From NCBI GenBank assembly GCA_018676275.1, contig JABHFC010000348.1:1-14522 (forward strand): a stretch of 14,522 nucleotides of DNA. The letters run 5' to 3'. A model generated the notes under the pieces. The model was not told where the DNA came from. It saw nothing but the letters and a program-made list of their open reading frames with translations, and did no database searches. The translations under genes and the position numbers were made by a program. Shown in pieces: positions 7,163-14,522 of this stretch. Origin of the DNA: Gammaproteobacteria bacterium (GTDB taxonomy: Bacteria; Pseudomonadota; Gammaproteobacteria; Eutrophobiales; Eutrophobiaceae). Every line of letters begins with the position of its first letter. Position 1 is the stretch's first letter.

Positions 7163-8280
7163 AAACTACGTTTAAATCACCAGCCAAGTACAAAGGTCTA
7201 ACTTTAATCGAAATCATGATCGCTTTGGTCATCGGTAGTTTACTGATGGTTGGAGCCATGGGTCTGTTTGTCAGTAATAAACGAATCTATAAAGAACAGG
7301 ATTCCATGGGCCGTCTCCAGGAGAATGCCCGTTTCACGCTTGATCTGATGATCGGCGATATCCGTAGAGCGGGATATATCGGCTGTTCGGATGCCGTGGC
7401 TAGTGTGTCTAATACTCTTGCGGGTGCAGGTACTGCCACCAATTTAATAAACTTCACTAATATCATTGAAGGCTCAGAAAATGGTGGCAACTGGCTTCCC
7501 AGTGCCAGTACTGAGGCCATTGCCAGTGTTTTACCTCTAGGTGCAATGCAAACACGACCTGATGCTATTACAGTGCGTTATTTATCTCCTCTGGATAACG
7601 AAATTTCCCTCAGCGCCAATATGGCTAATGGCTCAGCCGCAACAGTTGTTCCCGTTGCCTGTAATCCGAATGCTGACTGCACCGTTGATGATCCGATCGC
7701 TCAGTTTGAAAATATTGCACTCAGTGATTGTGCCAGTACTGACATTTTTTCCGTCAGTGCTGTGGCGGCAAGCAGTTTGGCTCACGCCGGTGTCGCACTA
7801 TCCAAAGGCTATGACACAACATCTCAATTATCACGTTATGTCGCCAACCGATATTTCATCGGCAACGGTATGAACGATAACACTGGCACACCTATCCCCA
7901 CTTTATTTCGATACACCTTTGCCCAGGATAAAGATGATAGCGATGGTGATGGCAACACAACAGAATTCGTAGCATATAACCAGCCTCTTATTGAAGGCAT
8001 AGAAAATATGCAAATACTTTATGGGGAAGATACTGCAGGTGCCGATTCAATTGCGGACACCTATGTAGACGCCGCTAACGTAACTAACGGGGCAAACGTG
8101 GTCAGCGTACGTCTTGCCATTTTGGTTCGTACAACAGAACAGGACTTTAATGGCTCTATAAATAATAACGCCTATACACTTTTAGGTAGCAACATATATA
8201 CAACTGCCAATCCCGCCGGGGATTTTCATCGTCGACGTGTATTTAGCGCAACAATTCAAATCCGCAACCAATCAATATAG
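7159..8280 (+). CDS. pilW: Minor type IV pilin PilW
   Basis: PilW is 373 residues, normal for this long minor pilin. The leader ends at Gly13 and the mature protein begins LTLIE with Glu18 at +5, so position +1 is Leu instead of the usual Phe. RLQENARFTLDLMIGDIRRAGYIGC (residues 53-77) is the classic PilW/GspJ-like signature. A pair of further Cys residues falls in the NPNADC segment. The C-terminus has VVSVRLAILVRT and the terminal RRVFSATIQIRN strand seen in the family. PilW works with PilV, PilX, FimU and PilE and is needed to bring PilY1 into the pilus. The gene starts by an ATGA overlap with pilV, so the two are translationally coupled. Confidence 0.94.
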   Translation: MKTTFKSPAKYKGLTLIEIMIALVIGSLLMVGAMGLFVSNKRIYKEQDSMGRLQENARFTLDLMIGDIRRAGYIGCSDAVASVSNTLAGAGTATNLINFTNIIEGSENGGNWLPSASTEAIASVLPLGAMQTRPDAITVRYLSPLDNEISLSANMANGSAATVVPVACNPNADCTVDDPIAQFENIALSDCASTDIFSVSAVAASSLAHAGVALSKGYDTTSQLSRYVANRYFIGNGMNDNTGTPIPTLFRYTFAQDKDDSDGDGNTTEFVAYNQPLIEGIENMQILYGEDTAGADSIADTYVDAANVTNGANVVSVRLAILVRTTEQDFNGSINNNAYTLLGSNIYTTANPAGDFHRRRVFSATIQIRNQSI

Positions 8281-8296
8281 CTGGAGTCTAGCCAAC

Positions 8297-8785
8297 ATGC
8301 CTACTCGTTTTACTCATTCTGCTTTTGCCCCACAGCGCGGTGCAGCTTTAATCACGGCGCTGGTTATGCTTGTTATTCTAACCTTATTAGGATTGTCATC
8401 TATGAGTACTGTAACTCTGGAAGAACGTATGGCAGCAAATGCTCAGGAAATTAATCGTGCTTTCCAGGCTGCATCAACCGGATTGGAAATGGTCTTTACT
8501 GATGAAACCGCCTTTGACACCAGACTAACGATTGATTCTGATGGTACTGCGAATGATCAGTATGTTAAATCGGATACCGGACTTGGTGGTACTGGCGGCA
8601 ATGCATACAGCGCCACAGCTAATTATAATTCGGTATTTCGACAGATGACGGTTCCACCACGAGGCTCCGGTTGGGACAGTAGTTATGGCTATTATCATTT
8701 TCAACTTTCCAGTACTGGCACAACCACTAGTGGTGCCAGTGCCACCGTCAATACTGGTGCCTACCAGATTGGTAAAGCTCAATAA
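8297..8785 (+). CDS. pilX: Minor type IV pilin PilX
   Basis: I chose the ATG at 8297 (162 residues) because GGAG at 8283-8286 lies ten bases upstream and the resulting leader MPTRFTHSAFAPQRG is a normal prepilin length. An upstream ATG at 8237 would add 20 residues, overlap pilW by 44 bases and has no such site. Gly15 is the cleavage site and is followed by AALITALVMLVILTLLGLSSM, the PilX N-terminal helix. Position +5 is Thr, not Glu, in line with the GspK-like role of PilX at the tip. The EERMAANAQEINRAFQAAS segment is the family hallmark. The gene starts 16 bp after pilW. PilX is thought to contact PilY1 at the pilus tip. Confidence 0.93.
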   Translation: MPTRFTHSAFAPQRGAALITALVMLVILTLLGLSSMSTVTLEERMAANAQEINRAFQAASTGLEMVFTDETAFDTRLTIDSDGTANDQYVKSDTGLGGTGGNAYSATANYNSVFRQMTVPPRGSGWDSSYGYYHFQLSSTGTTTSGASATVNTGAYQIGKAQ

Positions 8786-8816
8786 TTAGAATTCAATTAA
8801 TTCCAGGAGAATTAAA

Positions 8817-9080
8817 ATGAAATATTTCTTCCACACATTTTCAATTGTAATGATACTTTTCACTACCAGTGTAAATGCGGACGCCACTGTCCGTGTGATT
8901 GACCGTGGTGTCGATGGTGACGAACGCTATTACCAGGTTGTTTGTCCAAATGACAAGCACACCAGTGTCGTCAATCGTTTCAAAATCAAGCAGGTTTGCG
9001 TTTATAAAATTGGTGAAAAGGAAGAAACCTGCCGTTCTAACTGGAACCCCAACCAGGCAGCCAAGTACGCTTGTAAGTAA
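8817..9080 (+). CDS. Small secreted four-cysteine protein between pilX and pilY1
   Basis: I do not recognise this 87-residue protein. It starts with a clear Sec signal peptide (residues 1-21, cleavage after VNA), leaving a mature chain of about 66 residues with four Cys (43, 61, 72, 86), enough for two disulfides in the periplasm. The mature part is basic and beta-rich at first (RYYQVVC), then ends in a short Trp-containing segment, NWNPNQAAKYACK. It has a strong ribosome binding site (AGGAG at 8805-8809) and sits 31 bp after pilX and 61 bp before pilY1 on the same strand, so it is almost certainly in the pilus transcript. It lacks a prepilin leader and so is not a pilin. A role in folding, stabilising or exporting PilY1 is plausible but inferred only from position. 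It does not resemble PilY2, which lies after pilY1 in Pseudomonas. Confidence 0.82.
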   Translation: MKYFFHTFSIVMILFTTSVNADATVRVIDRGVDGDERYYQVVCPNDKHTSVVNRFKIKQVCVYKIGEKEETCRSNWNPNQAAKYACK

Positions 9081-9141
9081 TCCCGGCGGATATACATAAA
9101 AACGAATTGTAATTTCGAATTTAACTGATGAGGACAATCTT

Positions 9142-12100
9142 ATGTTCAGGTCAATAAGCAAAAAAATCTCTCACTCTCTTGTCTGCTTTACCCTGGTTTT
9201 CTGCAGCTCTGGTTACGCTGATGATATTGAAATTTATTTCAGCTCCGGTAGTACGTCAGGAAATACAGGTGAAGCGATCCGTCCGAACGTGTTATTTATA
9301 CTGGATACCTCCGGTAGTATGACGGCATCTATTCCTGAAGCTGGTGGACAATCACGTGTTAATGTGATGAAGGATGCTGTAAAACAGGTTATTAACGATG
9401 TTGAAGATATCAATGTCGGCTTGATGCGTTTTACTTCCGGCTCTGGAGGACCTGTATTATTCCCGATTACCTATGTTGAAGATGATATAAGTACAGTTGT
9501 TGGTGAGTCTCCCGTAGTTGGAACATTAAGTTACGAAAACCAGATAAATGATGGTGGTAATGATGCTGAAGAGAATCTTACTGACAACAGTGTTACAACA
9601 ACTGGCACGGCCCTGGAAGTTTTTGAGATAAATCGACAGAGTGCTTCCACCACCAACACTGTCACAGGCTCAAATGAAACTCAATATAGTGTCACCAGTG
9701 GCACCAGTGATGGTTATGAATGTACCGGCGGTGGAAACTGTACCAACAGCTTTACAGCCGGGGAAATCAGCCGAAATTCAAGGACTTTAGATTTGCGTTA
9801 TGTCAGTAGCACAAAAATCAGAAAACTGGCTGTTCGTTTCAATGCTGTTTCATTAACACCCAATACCCTGATTGAAGAAGCCAGGGTAGACTTCAGAATC
9901 ATCGACAAGAAAACCGGCACAACCAATGCGGTAATTACCGGTGAGCTTGCAGTTGACCCACCGGGCTTATCCAGCTCTGACTTCGATATCAGTAGCCGCA
10001 CAGAAACGACTGCATCGGTCAACTGGAATGGCATAGCCGCCGCTAATAAACATGCCAAAGTCACTACACCTGATATAAAAACCATCATTCAAGAAATCGT
10101 CAGCCAGGGTTGTACTAATCCACCGGCGATTGCGCCTGATACAACAGGATGTACCTATGGGGGTGATGATATTGTCATCTTCGTAGAGCCAACAACGGGC
10201 CGACGTAAATTTAAAAGCCGCGATAATAGCAGTAGCAAATCTCCGAAACTTCGTATTTCCGCGACTACCAGCACCACTACAACTACTACTGTAGATACGC
10301 ATGATGACAACCTGGTTGGTTTTCGTTTTGAAAATATCCGAATTCCGAAAGATGCGACGATTGAATCAGCCAGCCTAGTTTTTGTTCCAGATGAGACAGA
10401 TACATCGAACACAGTCTGGTCAATAAAAGCTGAAGATATTGGCGATTCTCCTGAATTCGTTTCCACCGCCAGTAACCTGTCTGGTCGTACATTGACAAGC
10501 GCTGAAGCGAAATGGACTGTTCCCGACTGGACAGATGGCATTTCTGTTGAAACAACGAATACACACAGTTCAAATAAACTGAAAAGCGTGCTTCAGGAAG
10601 TGGTAAATCGCAGCGACTGGTGTGGTGGCAATACCCTCAGCCTGTTTGTGACAGCCGCTACCAACCAGGGTACTTCACTGAGAAAAATTGAAAGCCAGGA
10701 AGGTAGCTCATCAACAGGTGTAAAACTAAAATACAGCTTTACCAGTGGATCAACTGGTTGTTATGCCGCCAGTGAAAGCGCACAGGTCGGTATTGAACAG
10801 GATGATGCTGAGCAAAGTGGTACGGTTGTCAATATTACTGATATTGACCTGGATCTCGGTGTCGATACTGTCGGTGTCCGTTTTCAGGGTGTCGATGTAC
10901 CAAATGGCGCAGTTATTACTGAAGCGACTCTCTCCTTCTATGCGAAAAGCACGAGTACTGGTGCTGCCTCCTTTAGTATAAAAGCTGAGCTGGAGGATAG
11001 CGCTGTACAGTTTTCCAATGCCCCAAGTGATATTACCGGGCGCTCACTAACTCCTGACGGCCTCAAGATTACCTGGGTTCCGGATGATTGGGATGTTGGC
11101 GGTGAGTTACATTCCACTGCCGACATAACGACGTTGGTAAAAGCGACTGTTGATCGCACCGGCTGGGTAAGTGGCGGCAACATGGTTTTTGTTGTCGAAC
11201 CTGGTACCGGTACGCGTGTAGCAGAAAGTATCAACAGCGATCCTGCGCGTGGACCACGACTGAACATTACCTATGAAGACACTGCCGATACTTTCACAAA
11301 GACAGTACGTGAAAGATTAATCGAAGTTGTCGATGACTTGCCTGCAAGTGGTGGGACGCCGGTCCAGGAGACGATGCATGAGGCAGCACTGTACTGGCGT
11401 GGTCAGGATATGCGTTGGGGTAAATCCAGGGCGAGCTCCAGCTCGGCACGGCTTAGTCATCCGGCAGCCTATTGTAAGAAAAACGCTGATGGCACGCTTG
11501 ATTGCCGGGGCGCAACCGTTAGCAATACCGGTCTCAGTCCTGATTCTGATGAGTATGGTGTGCAAAACCCTTCCGGATGTCCTGAAAATACCAACCTGAA
11601 CGACTATGACTGTCGTACAAGGCAGATTGCAGGAACACCTACTTACATCAGTCCGTTCAGTTCATCTTTAACCTGCCAGAATAACTACCAGGTTCTGCTG
11701 ACTGACGGTTCGGCCAATAGCGGTAGTACTACCTCGCAAGGTTACATTAGAACGACAATGAATGGTGCAGCCAGCTGCCTGGCGAACAACAGTACAATAA
11801 AGCAAGGTACTGATATTGCCCATAGCTATGGCACCAGTGAGAAATGTACGGTTGACCTGACAAAATTTCTAAAAGAAAACGATCAGTCAACTGCAACGGT
11901 CGGTGAAAACCTGTCCAATGACCAGACCGTGAGCACCTATACCATCGGATTTAACCTCGGTACCACTTCAAGTGCACTTGCCAATGTCCAGTTTTTAAAA
12001 GATATAGCCAATGTGGGTGCTGGTGAGTTTTTTGAAGCCACCACGGCAGGCTCATTGGTAGATGTATTTACCAGCATTTTGACAGATGTTAAGAGTGATC

Positions 12101-14316
12101 CAACCTCCTTCGTTTCACCTTCACTGGCAACAAACGCTTTTAACCGCCTGCTAAGTCGAGATGAGGTTTACTTTGGTTTGTTCACGCCATCGCTGAATAA
12201 ATCCTGGTTAGGTAATGTGAAGAAGTACAATATCTGTATTGATTCGAGCACAGGTTGTAGCCTGGGAACCTTCCTTGATGCGACCGGCGCTGCGGCTATT
12301 GATCCAAGTAATGACAAGTTTAAGGAAACAGCCAAGAGTCTTTGGTCAGATGTTGTCGACGGCAGAGATACCACCAAGGGTGGTTCAGGTGCAGAAATCG
12401 CTGATTATACCAATACCATTCTTTACACTGAGGTTAACGATACTAGCACTGCAACATCAGCTACACCGCTTAGCAACACTGGCTTCAACATGACCAGCGC
12501 TAACTGGAATGATAGTGACCATGATGTCTTGCGAGCCGCTGTTTGTACTACTGTTTCAACTACAGCTGGATCAGATTGCGAAGATCGTATGCTCTGGTTA
12601 CTTGGTAAGAAGATTGTTACTGACGCCGATAATGACATCAATACGACGCAACGCTGGTCAACTAATGATGTGCTGCATAGCTCGCCTGCTGTTATTACCT
12701 ATGGCGGTGAAGATGATGATAATGATGGGATCCCCAGTGAAGCTGAAGATAGTGATGGTCTGATATCGACATTCTATGACAAGATTTTGTTCGGTACTAA
12801 TGATGGTGCCTTACATATGGTCAATGGTTTTGATGGCACGGAGGACTGGCGCTTTATACCAAGTGAATTCTGGACAAACCAACAAACCATGTTTACCAAT
12901 CCTGAAGGTTCACATGTTTACGGACTTGATTTAACACCAACTCTTTATAATGTAGATCATGATAGCGACGGTACGATTGAAACAGCCGATTCAGACTTTG
13001 TCTACGCTTACATGGGTTCACGCAGGGGTGGTAAAGGTCTTTATGCGCTAAACCTCACAGATGATATTACTAGCAAAACTGACACCCTGGCACCGAAACT
13101 GATGTGGCATATCAAAGGCGGTGTTACCAGTGGTTATTCCCGTATGGGTTACACCTGGTCACAGCCCACATTGGCTGATATTGCTACAACCACAGGGAAT
13201 AAAAAGGTCCTGATTTTTGGTGGTGGCTATGATACTGCTCTGGATAGTACCAGTGTATTTGCCCCGGCAGATAACGCGGGTAATGACTTCCTCGGTAATG
13301 CTATTTACATAGTCGACCCTCTCGATGGCAGCCTTATTTTTTCTGTCAGTGGAACTGGATCCGGTGCAAACGTAATAATACCTGATATGCATTATTCAAT
13401 ACCCTCAAGTGTTAGTGTTGCCGACTCCAATGGTGATGGCATTGATGATAGAGTCTATGTCGGTGATACCGGTGGTCAGGTTTGGAGAATTGATTTGGGT
13501 AGCGACATACAGCAAAGCGGAGGCTTGTTGTCAACTGCCTTATGTCTGGCCCCTTGTACAAAGACTGTTATTGGTAAACTTGCATCAATTGCAGATGGTA
13601 GTGATTCAAGTAAAGAACGACGGTTTTTCGAAGCACCTTCAGTTGTTCAGGTCAGGGATGAATTATACGCTGCCACCGGTGAGTCAGATTACGACTACGT
13701 AATGATAGGTTCTGGCTACACCGCACACCCACTAAACACTACGGTAAAAGATCGTTTCTATGCTTTCCGTGACCGTTACATCGGTGGTTTGCTGGATGCT
13801 GATAATGATCATAGGTCAGAGTTGGCTGATGGCTATGCTGATGGATCCGGCGGAGCGATTGATAACAGTAACCTGTTTGATGCTACCGCTAGCGTACTAA
13901 CTACGGCAGATGCGACGAAGACCGCTGATGGTTGGTATTATGACTTTTTTACTGCAGGTACGACTGGTGAGAAAGTGCTTTCATCCCCAACAAGTGTTGC
14001 CGGCGGCGTGAGTTTTACTACTTTTAAACCCGGCGCAGAAACTGTAAGTAATCCATGTGAAGGTACACTTGGCGGTGCAACGGCCTACAATTTTGACATC
14101 CTTTCAGCTAACGCCTTCCTCGATTGGGATGGAGATGGTGATGTTGACATTAATGATCGCAAACTGGCTCTCGGTGGTGGTATTCCTTCAGACGTAGTAC
14201 CGGTATTCACCAAAGAAGGGGTTGTTGGCATCGTTGGTATTGAAGGTGGTGCATCACAACTGGGCGTGCTTAGTGGATTACCACGCTTTCGTACCTATTA
14301 TTACGAAGGTGGATAA
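9142..14316 (+). CDS. pilY1: PilY1/PilC-type pilus tip adhesin with enlarged VWA domain
   Basis: This 1724-residue protein is larger than the roughly 1160-residue Pseudomonas PilY1. A signal peptide (about 1-27, ending GYA) is followed by a von Willebrand A domain with the metal-site motif DTSGS (Asp55, Ser57, Ser59). The matching Thr739 (SGGTP) and Asp855 (LLTDG) come very late because about 600 residues are inserted between them, including three related modules at about 217-713. From residue 985 the typical PilY1 C-terminal propeller begins (FNRLLSRDEVYFGLFTPS, then DVLHSSPAV at 1176). It contains the calcium loop DSNGDGIDD at 1428-1436, which in Pseudomonas controls pilus retraction. A further Asp-rich loop sits at 1661-1672. 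PilY1 caps the pilus, binds surfaces and primes assembly. GAGGA at 9130-9134 lies seven bases before the ATG. The gene is 81 bp before pilE. Confidence 0.94.
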   Translation: MFRSISKKISHSLVCFTLVFCSSGYADDIEIYFSSGSTSGNTGEAIRPNVLFILDTSGSMTASIPEAGGQSRVNVMKDAVKQVINDVEDINVGLMRFTSGSGGPVLFPITYVEDDISTVVGESPVVGTLSYENQINDGGNDAEENLTDNSVTTTGTALEVFEINRQSASTTNTVTGSNETQYSVTSGTSDGYECTGGGNCTNSFTAGEISRNSRTLDLRYVSSTKIRKLAVRFNAVSLTPNTLIEEARVDFRIIDKKTGTTNAVITGELAVDPPGLSSSDFDISSRTETTASVNWNGIAAANKHAKVTTPDIKTIIQEIVSQGCTNPPAIAPDTTGCTYGGDDIVIFVEPTTGRRKFKSRDNSSSKSPKLRISATTSTTTTTTVDTHDDNLVGFRFENIRIPKDATIESASLVFVPDETDTSNTVWSIKAEDIGDSPEFVSTASNLSGRTLTSAEAKWTVPDWTDGISVETTNTHSSNKLKSVLQEVVNRSDWCGGNTLSLFVTAATNQGTSLRKIESQEGSSSTGVKLKYSFTSGSTGCYAASESAQVGIEQDDAEQSGTVVNITDIDLDLGVDTVGVRFQGVDVPNGAVITEATLSFYAKSTSTGAASFSIKAELEDSAVQFSNAPSDITGRSLTPDGLKITWVPDDWDVGGELHSTADITTLVKATVDRTGWVSGGNMVFVVEPGTGTRVAESINSDPARGPRLNITYEDTADTFTKTVRERLIEVVDDLPASGGTPVQETMHEAALYWRGQDMRWGKSRASSSSARLSHPAAYCKKNADGTLDCRGATVSNTGLSPDSDEYGVQNPSGCPENTNLNDYDCRTRQIAGTPTYISPFSSSLTCQNNYQVLLTDGSANSGSTTSQGYIRTTMNGAASCLANNSTIKQGTDIAHSYGTSEKCTVDLTKFLKENDQSTATVGENLSNDQTVSTYTIGFNLGTTSSALANVQFLKDIANVGAGEFFEATTAGSLVDVFTSILTDVKSDPTSFVSPSLATNAFNRLLSRDEVYFGLFTPSLNKSWLGNVKKYNICIDSSTGCSLGTFLDATGAAAIDPSNDKFKETAKSLWSDVVDGRDTTKGGSGAEIADYTNTILYTEVNDTSTATSATPLSNTGFNMTSANWNDSDHDVLRAAVCTTVSTTAGSDCEDRMLWLLGKKIVTDADNDINTTQRWSTNDVLHSSPAVITYGGEDDDNDGIPSEAEDSDGLISTFYDKILFGTNDGALHMVNGFDGTEDWRFIPSEFWTNQQTMFTNPEGSHVYGLDLTPTLYNVDHDSDGTIETADSDFVYAYMGSRRGGKGLYALNLTDDITSKTDTLAPKLMWHIKGGVTSGYSRMGYTWSQPTLADIATTTGNKKVLIFGGGYDTALDSTSVFAPADNAGNDFLGNAIYIVDPLDGSLIFSVSGTGSGANVIIPDMHYSIPSSVSVADSNGDGIDDRVYVGDTGGQVWRIDLGSDIQQSGGLLSTALCLAPCTKTVIGKLASIADGSDSSKERRFFEAPSVVQVRDELYAATGESDYDYVMIGSGYTAHPLNTTVKDRFYAFRDRYIGGLLDADNDHRSELADGYADGSGGAIDNSNLFDATASVLTTADATKTADGWYYDFFTAGTTGEKVLSSPTSVAGGVSFTTFKPGAETVSNPCEGTLGGATAYNFDILSANAFLDWDGDGDVDINDRKLALGGGIPSDVVPVFTKEGVVGIVGIEGGASQLGVLSGLPRFRTYYYEGG
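9790..11280 (+). repeat. Three tandem beta-sandwich-like modules inside PilY1
   Basis: At the protein level, residues 217-374, 384-533 and 544-713 are three diverged copies of one module of about 150-170 residues. Each copy runs through the same order: an R/G-F strand (LAVRF, VGFRF, VGVRF), a P-N/K-x-A/T-x-I-x-x-A segment, an I-K-A-E or equivalent strand, an SSR/SGR/TGR-T/S-x-T turn, a Trp segment, a helix ending in E-V/I-V or T-V-D-R-x-x-W, and a closing P-K/R-L-x-I-x or V-K-L-K-Y strand. An NDAEEN segment at 140-145 and an AEQSG segment at 556-560 may be module lead-ins. The layout resembles DNRLRE-type secreted beta-sandwich domains. That assignment is from memory of the family and is not tested. 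Confidence 0.7.
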
Positions 14317-14326
14317 TGCATAATTT

Positions 14327-14356
14327 GATTGAGAGTCATCTAGATGACTCTCAATC
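14327..14356. repeat. Perfect 30-bp palindrome between pilY1 and pilE
   Basis: The half-site GATTGAGAGTCATCT is followed directly by its exact reverse complement, so all 15 base pairs match with no spacer. In RNA this would form a stem of about 13 pairs with a four-base loop. It begins ten bases after the pilY1 stop and ends 41 bases before the pilE start. No run of T follows, so it is not a standard intrinsic terminator. It may protect or separate the pilY1 and pilE parts of the transcript, or bind a dimeric protein as DNA. Confidence 0.9.
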
Positions 14357-14397
14357 GGTTGACAATATTAATGTGTGTAAATAACAGGATCAGAAAA

Positions 14398-14522
14398 ATG
14401 CATAAGAAGACAAGCACAGTTATTAGCTCTACTCGAAATATGTCTGGTGGTTTCACACTCATTGAACTAATGATAGTAGTAACCATCATCGCAATAATTA
14501 GCGCAATTGCAGTACCTTCCTA
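14398..14522 (+). CDS. pilE: Minor type IV pilin PilE (5' end only)
   Basis: The gene runs off the right edge, leaving 41 complete codons. The leader of 18 residues ends in SGG, and the mature chain begins FTLIELMIVVTIIAIISAIAVPSY with Glu23 at +5, a typical major or PilE-like pilin N-terminal helix. Placement directly after pilY1 matches pilE, the last minor pilin gene in the Pseudomonas operon. There is no pilY2-like gene between them. AGGA at 14386-14389 lies eight bases before the ATG and supports this start. With only the N-terminus visible, a general type IV pilin identity is certain while the exact PilE name rests on gene order. Confidence 0.88.
   Translation, partial: MHKKTSTVISSTRNMSGGFTLIELMIVVTIIAIISAIAVPS

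Noticed and set aside
8237..8296. Upstream ATG as the start of pilX, adding 20 residues.
   Set aside because: It overlaps pilW by 44 bases, lacks a ribosome binding site and gives an unusually long prepilin leader. ATG 8297 has GGAG at good spacing.
14359..14387. Independent pilE promoter starting with a perfect TTGACA.
   Set aside because: At 17-base spacing the -10 would be TAACAG (3 of 6), and any transcript would begin at or within the ribosome binding site. Mentioned with the palindrome but not annotated.

Overview
The window looks like chromosome of a gammaproteobacterium. The order fimU-pilV-pilW-pilX-pilY1-pilE is the Pseudomonas-type minor pilin operon. The tRNA-Thr encodes its own CCA. 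A Fur-type site, an FNR-type site and a CRP/Vfr-type site are all readable in the intergenic DNA. The composition is moderately AT-rich. I see no insertion sequence, CRISPR array, integrase or other sign of a mobile island.

Left part (1-1924). The 3' end of a gene for a SPOR-domain, DamX-like division protein is followed at short spacing by two tandem paralogous genes for soluble proteins of 242 and 237 residues that I do not recognise. All three point the same way and could form one transcript.

Middle part (2134-5908). An 822-residue TonB-dependent outer-membrane receptor is followed by a Tat-exported lipoprotein of the DUF1513 beta-propeller family. Proteins of that family are usually encoded beside periplasmic iron-uptake (imelysin/EfeM-like) genes. 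The spacer between the two genes carries a near-consensus Fur box and a near-consensus FNR/ANR box. I infer a metal-uptake unit, probably iron, that responds to iron and oxygen. A tRNA-Thr(CGT) gene follows on the opposite strand.

Right part (6060-14522). This is the type IV pilus minor pilin operon. Its promoter region holds a perfect-core CRP/Vfr-type palindrome and two direct repeats 21 bp apart that fit LytTR-family sites; AlgR is the known LytTR-type activator of this operon in Pseudomonas. The minor pilins FimU, PilV, PilW, PilX and PilE prime the pilus and form its tip with PilY1. Two features stand out. An unrecognised 87-residue secreted four-cysteine protein is encoded between pilX and pilY1. 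PilY1 is very large (1724 residues) because about 600 residues, including three tandem beta-sandwich-like modules, are inserted inside its von Willebrand A domain. A perfect 30-bp palindrome separates pilY1 from pilE, which runs off the end of the window.
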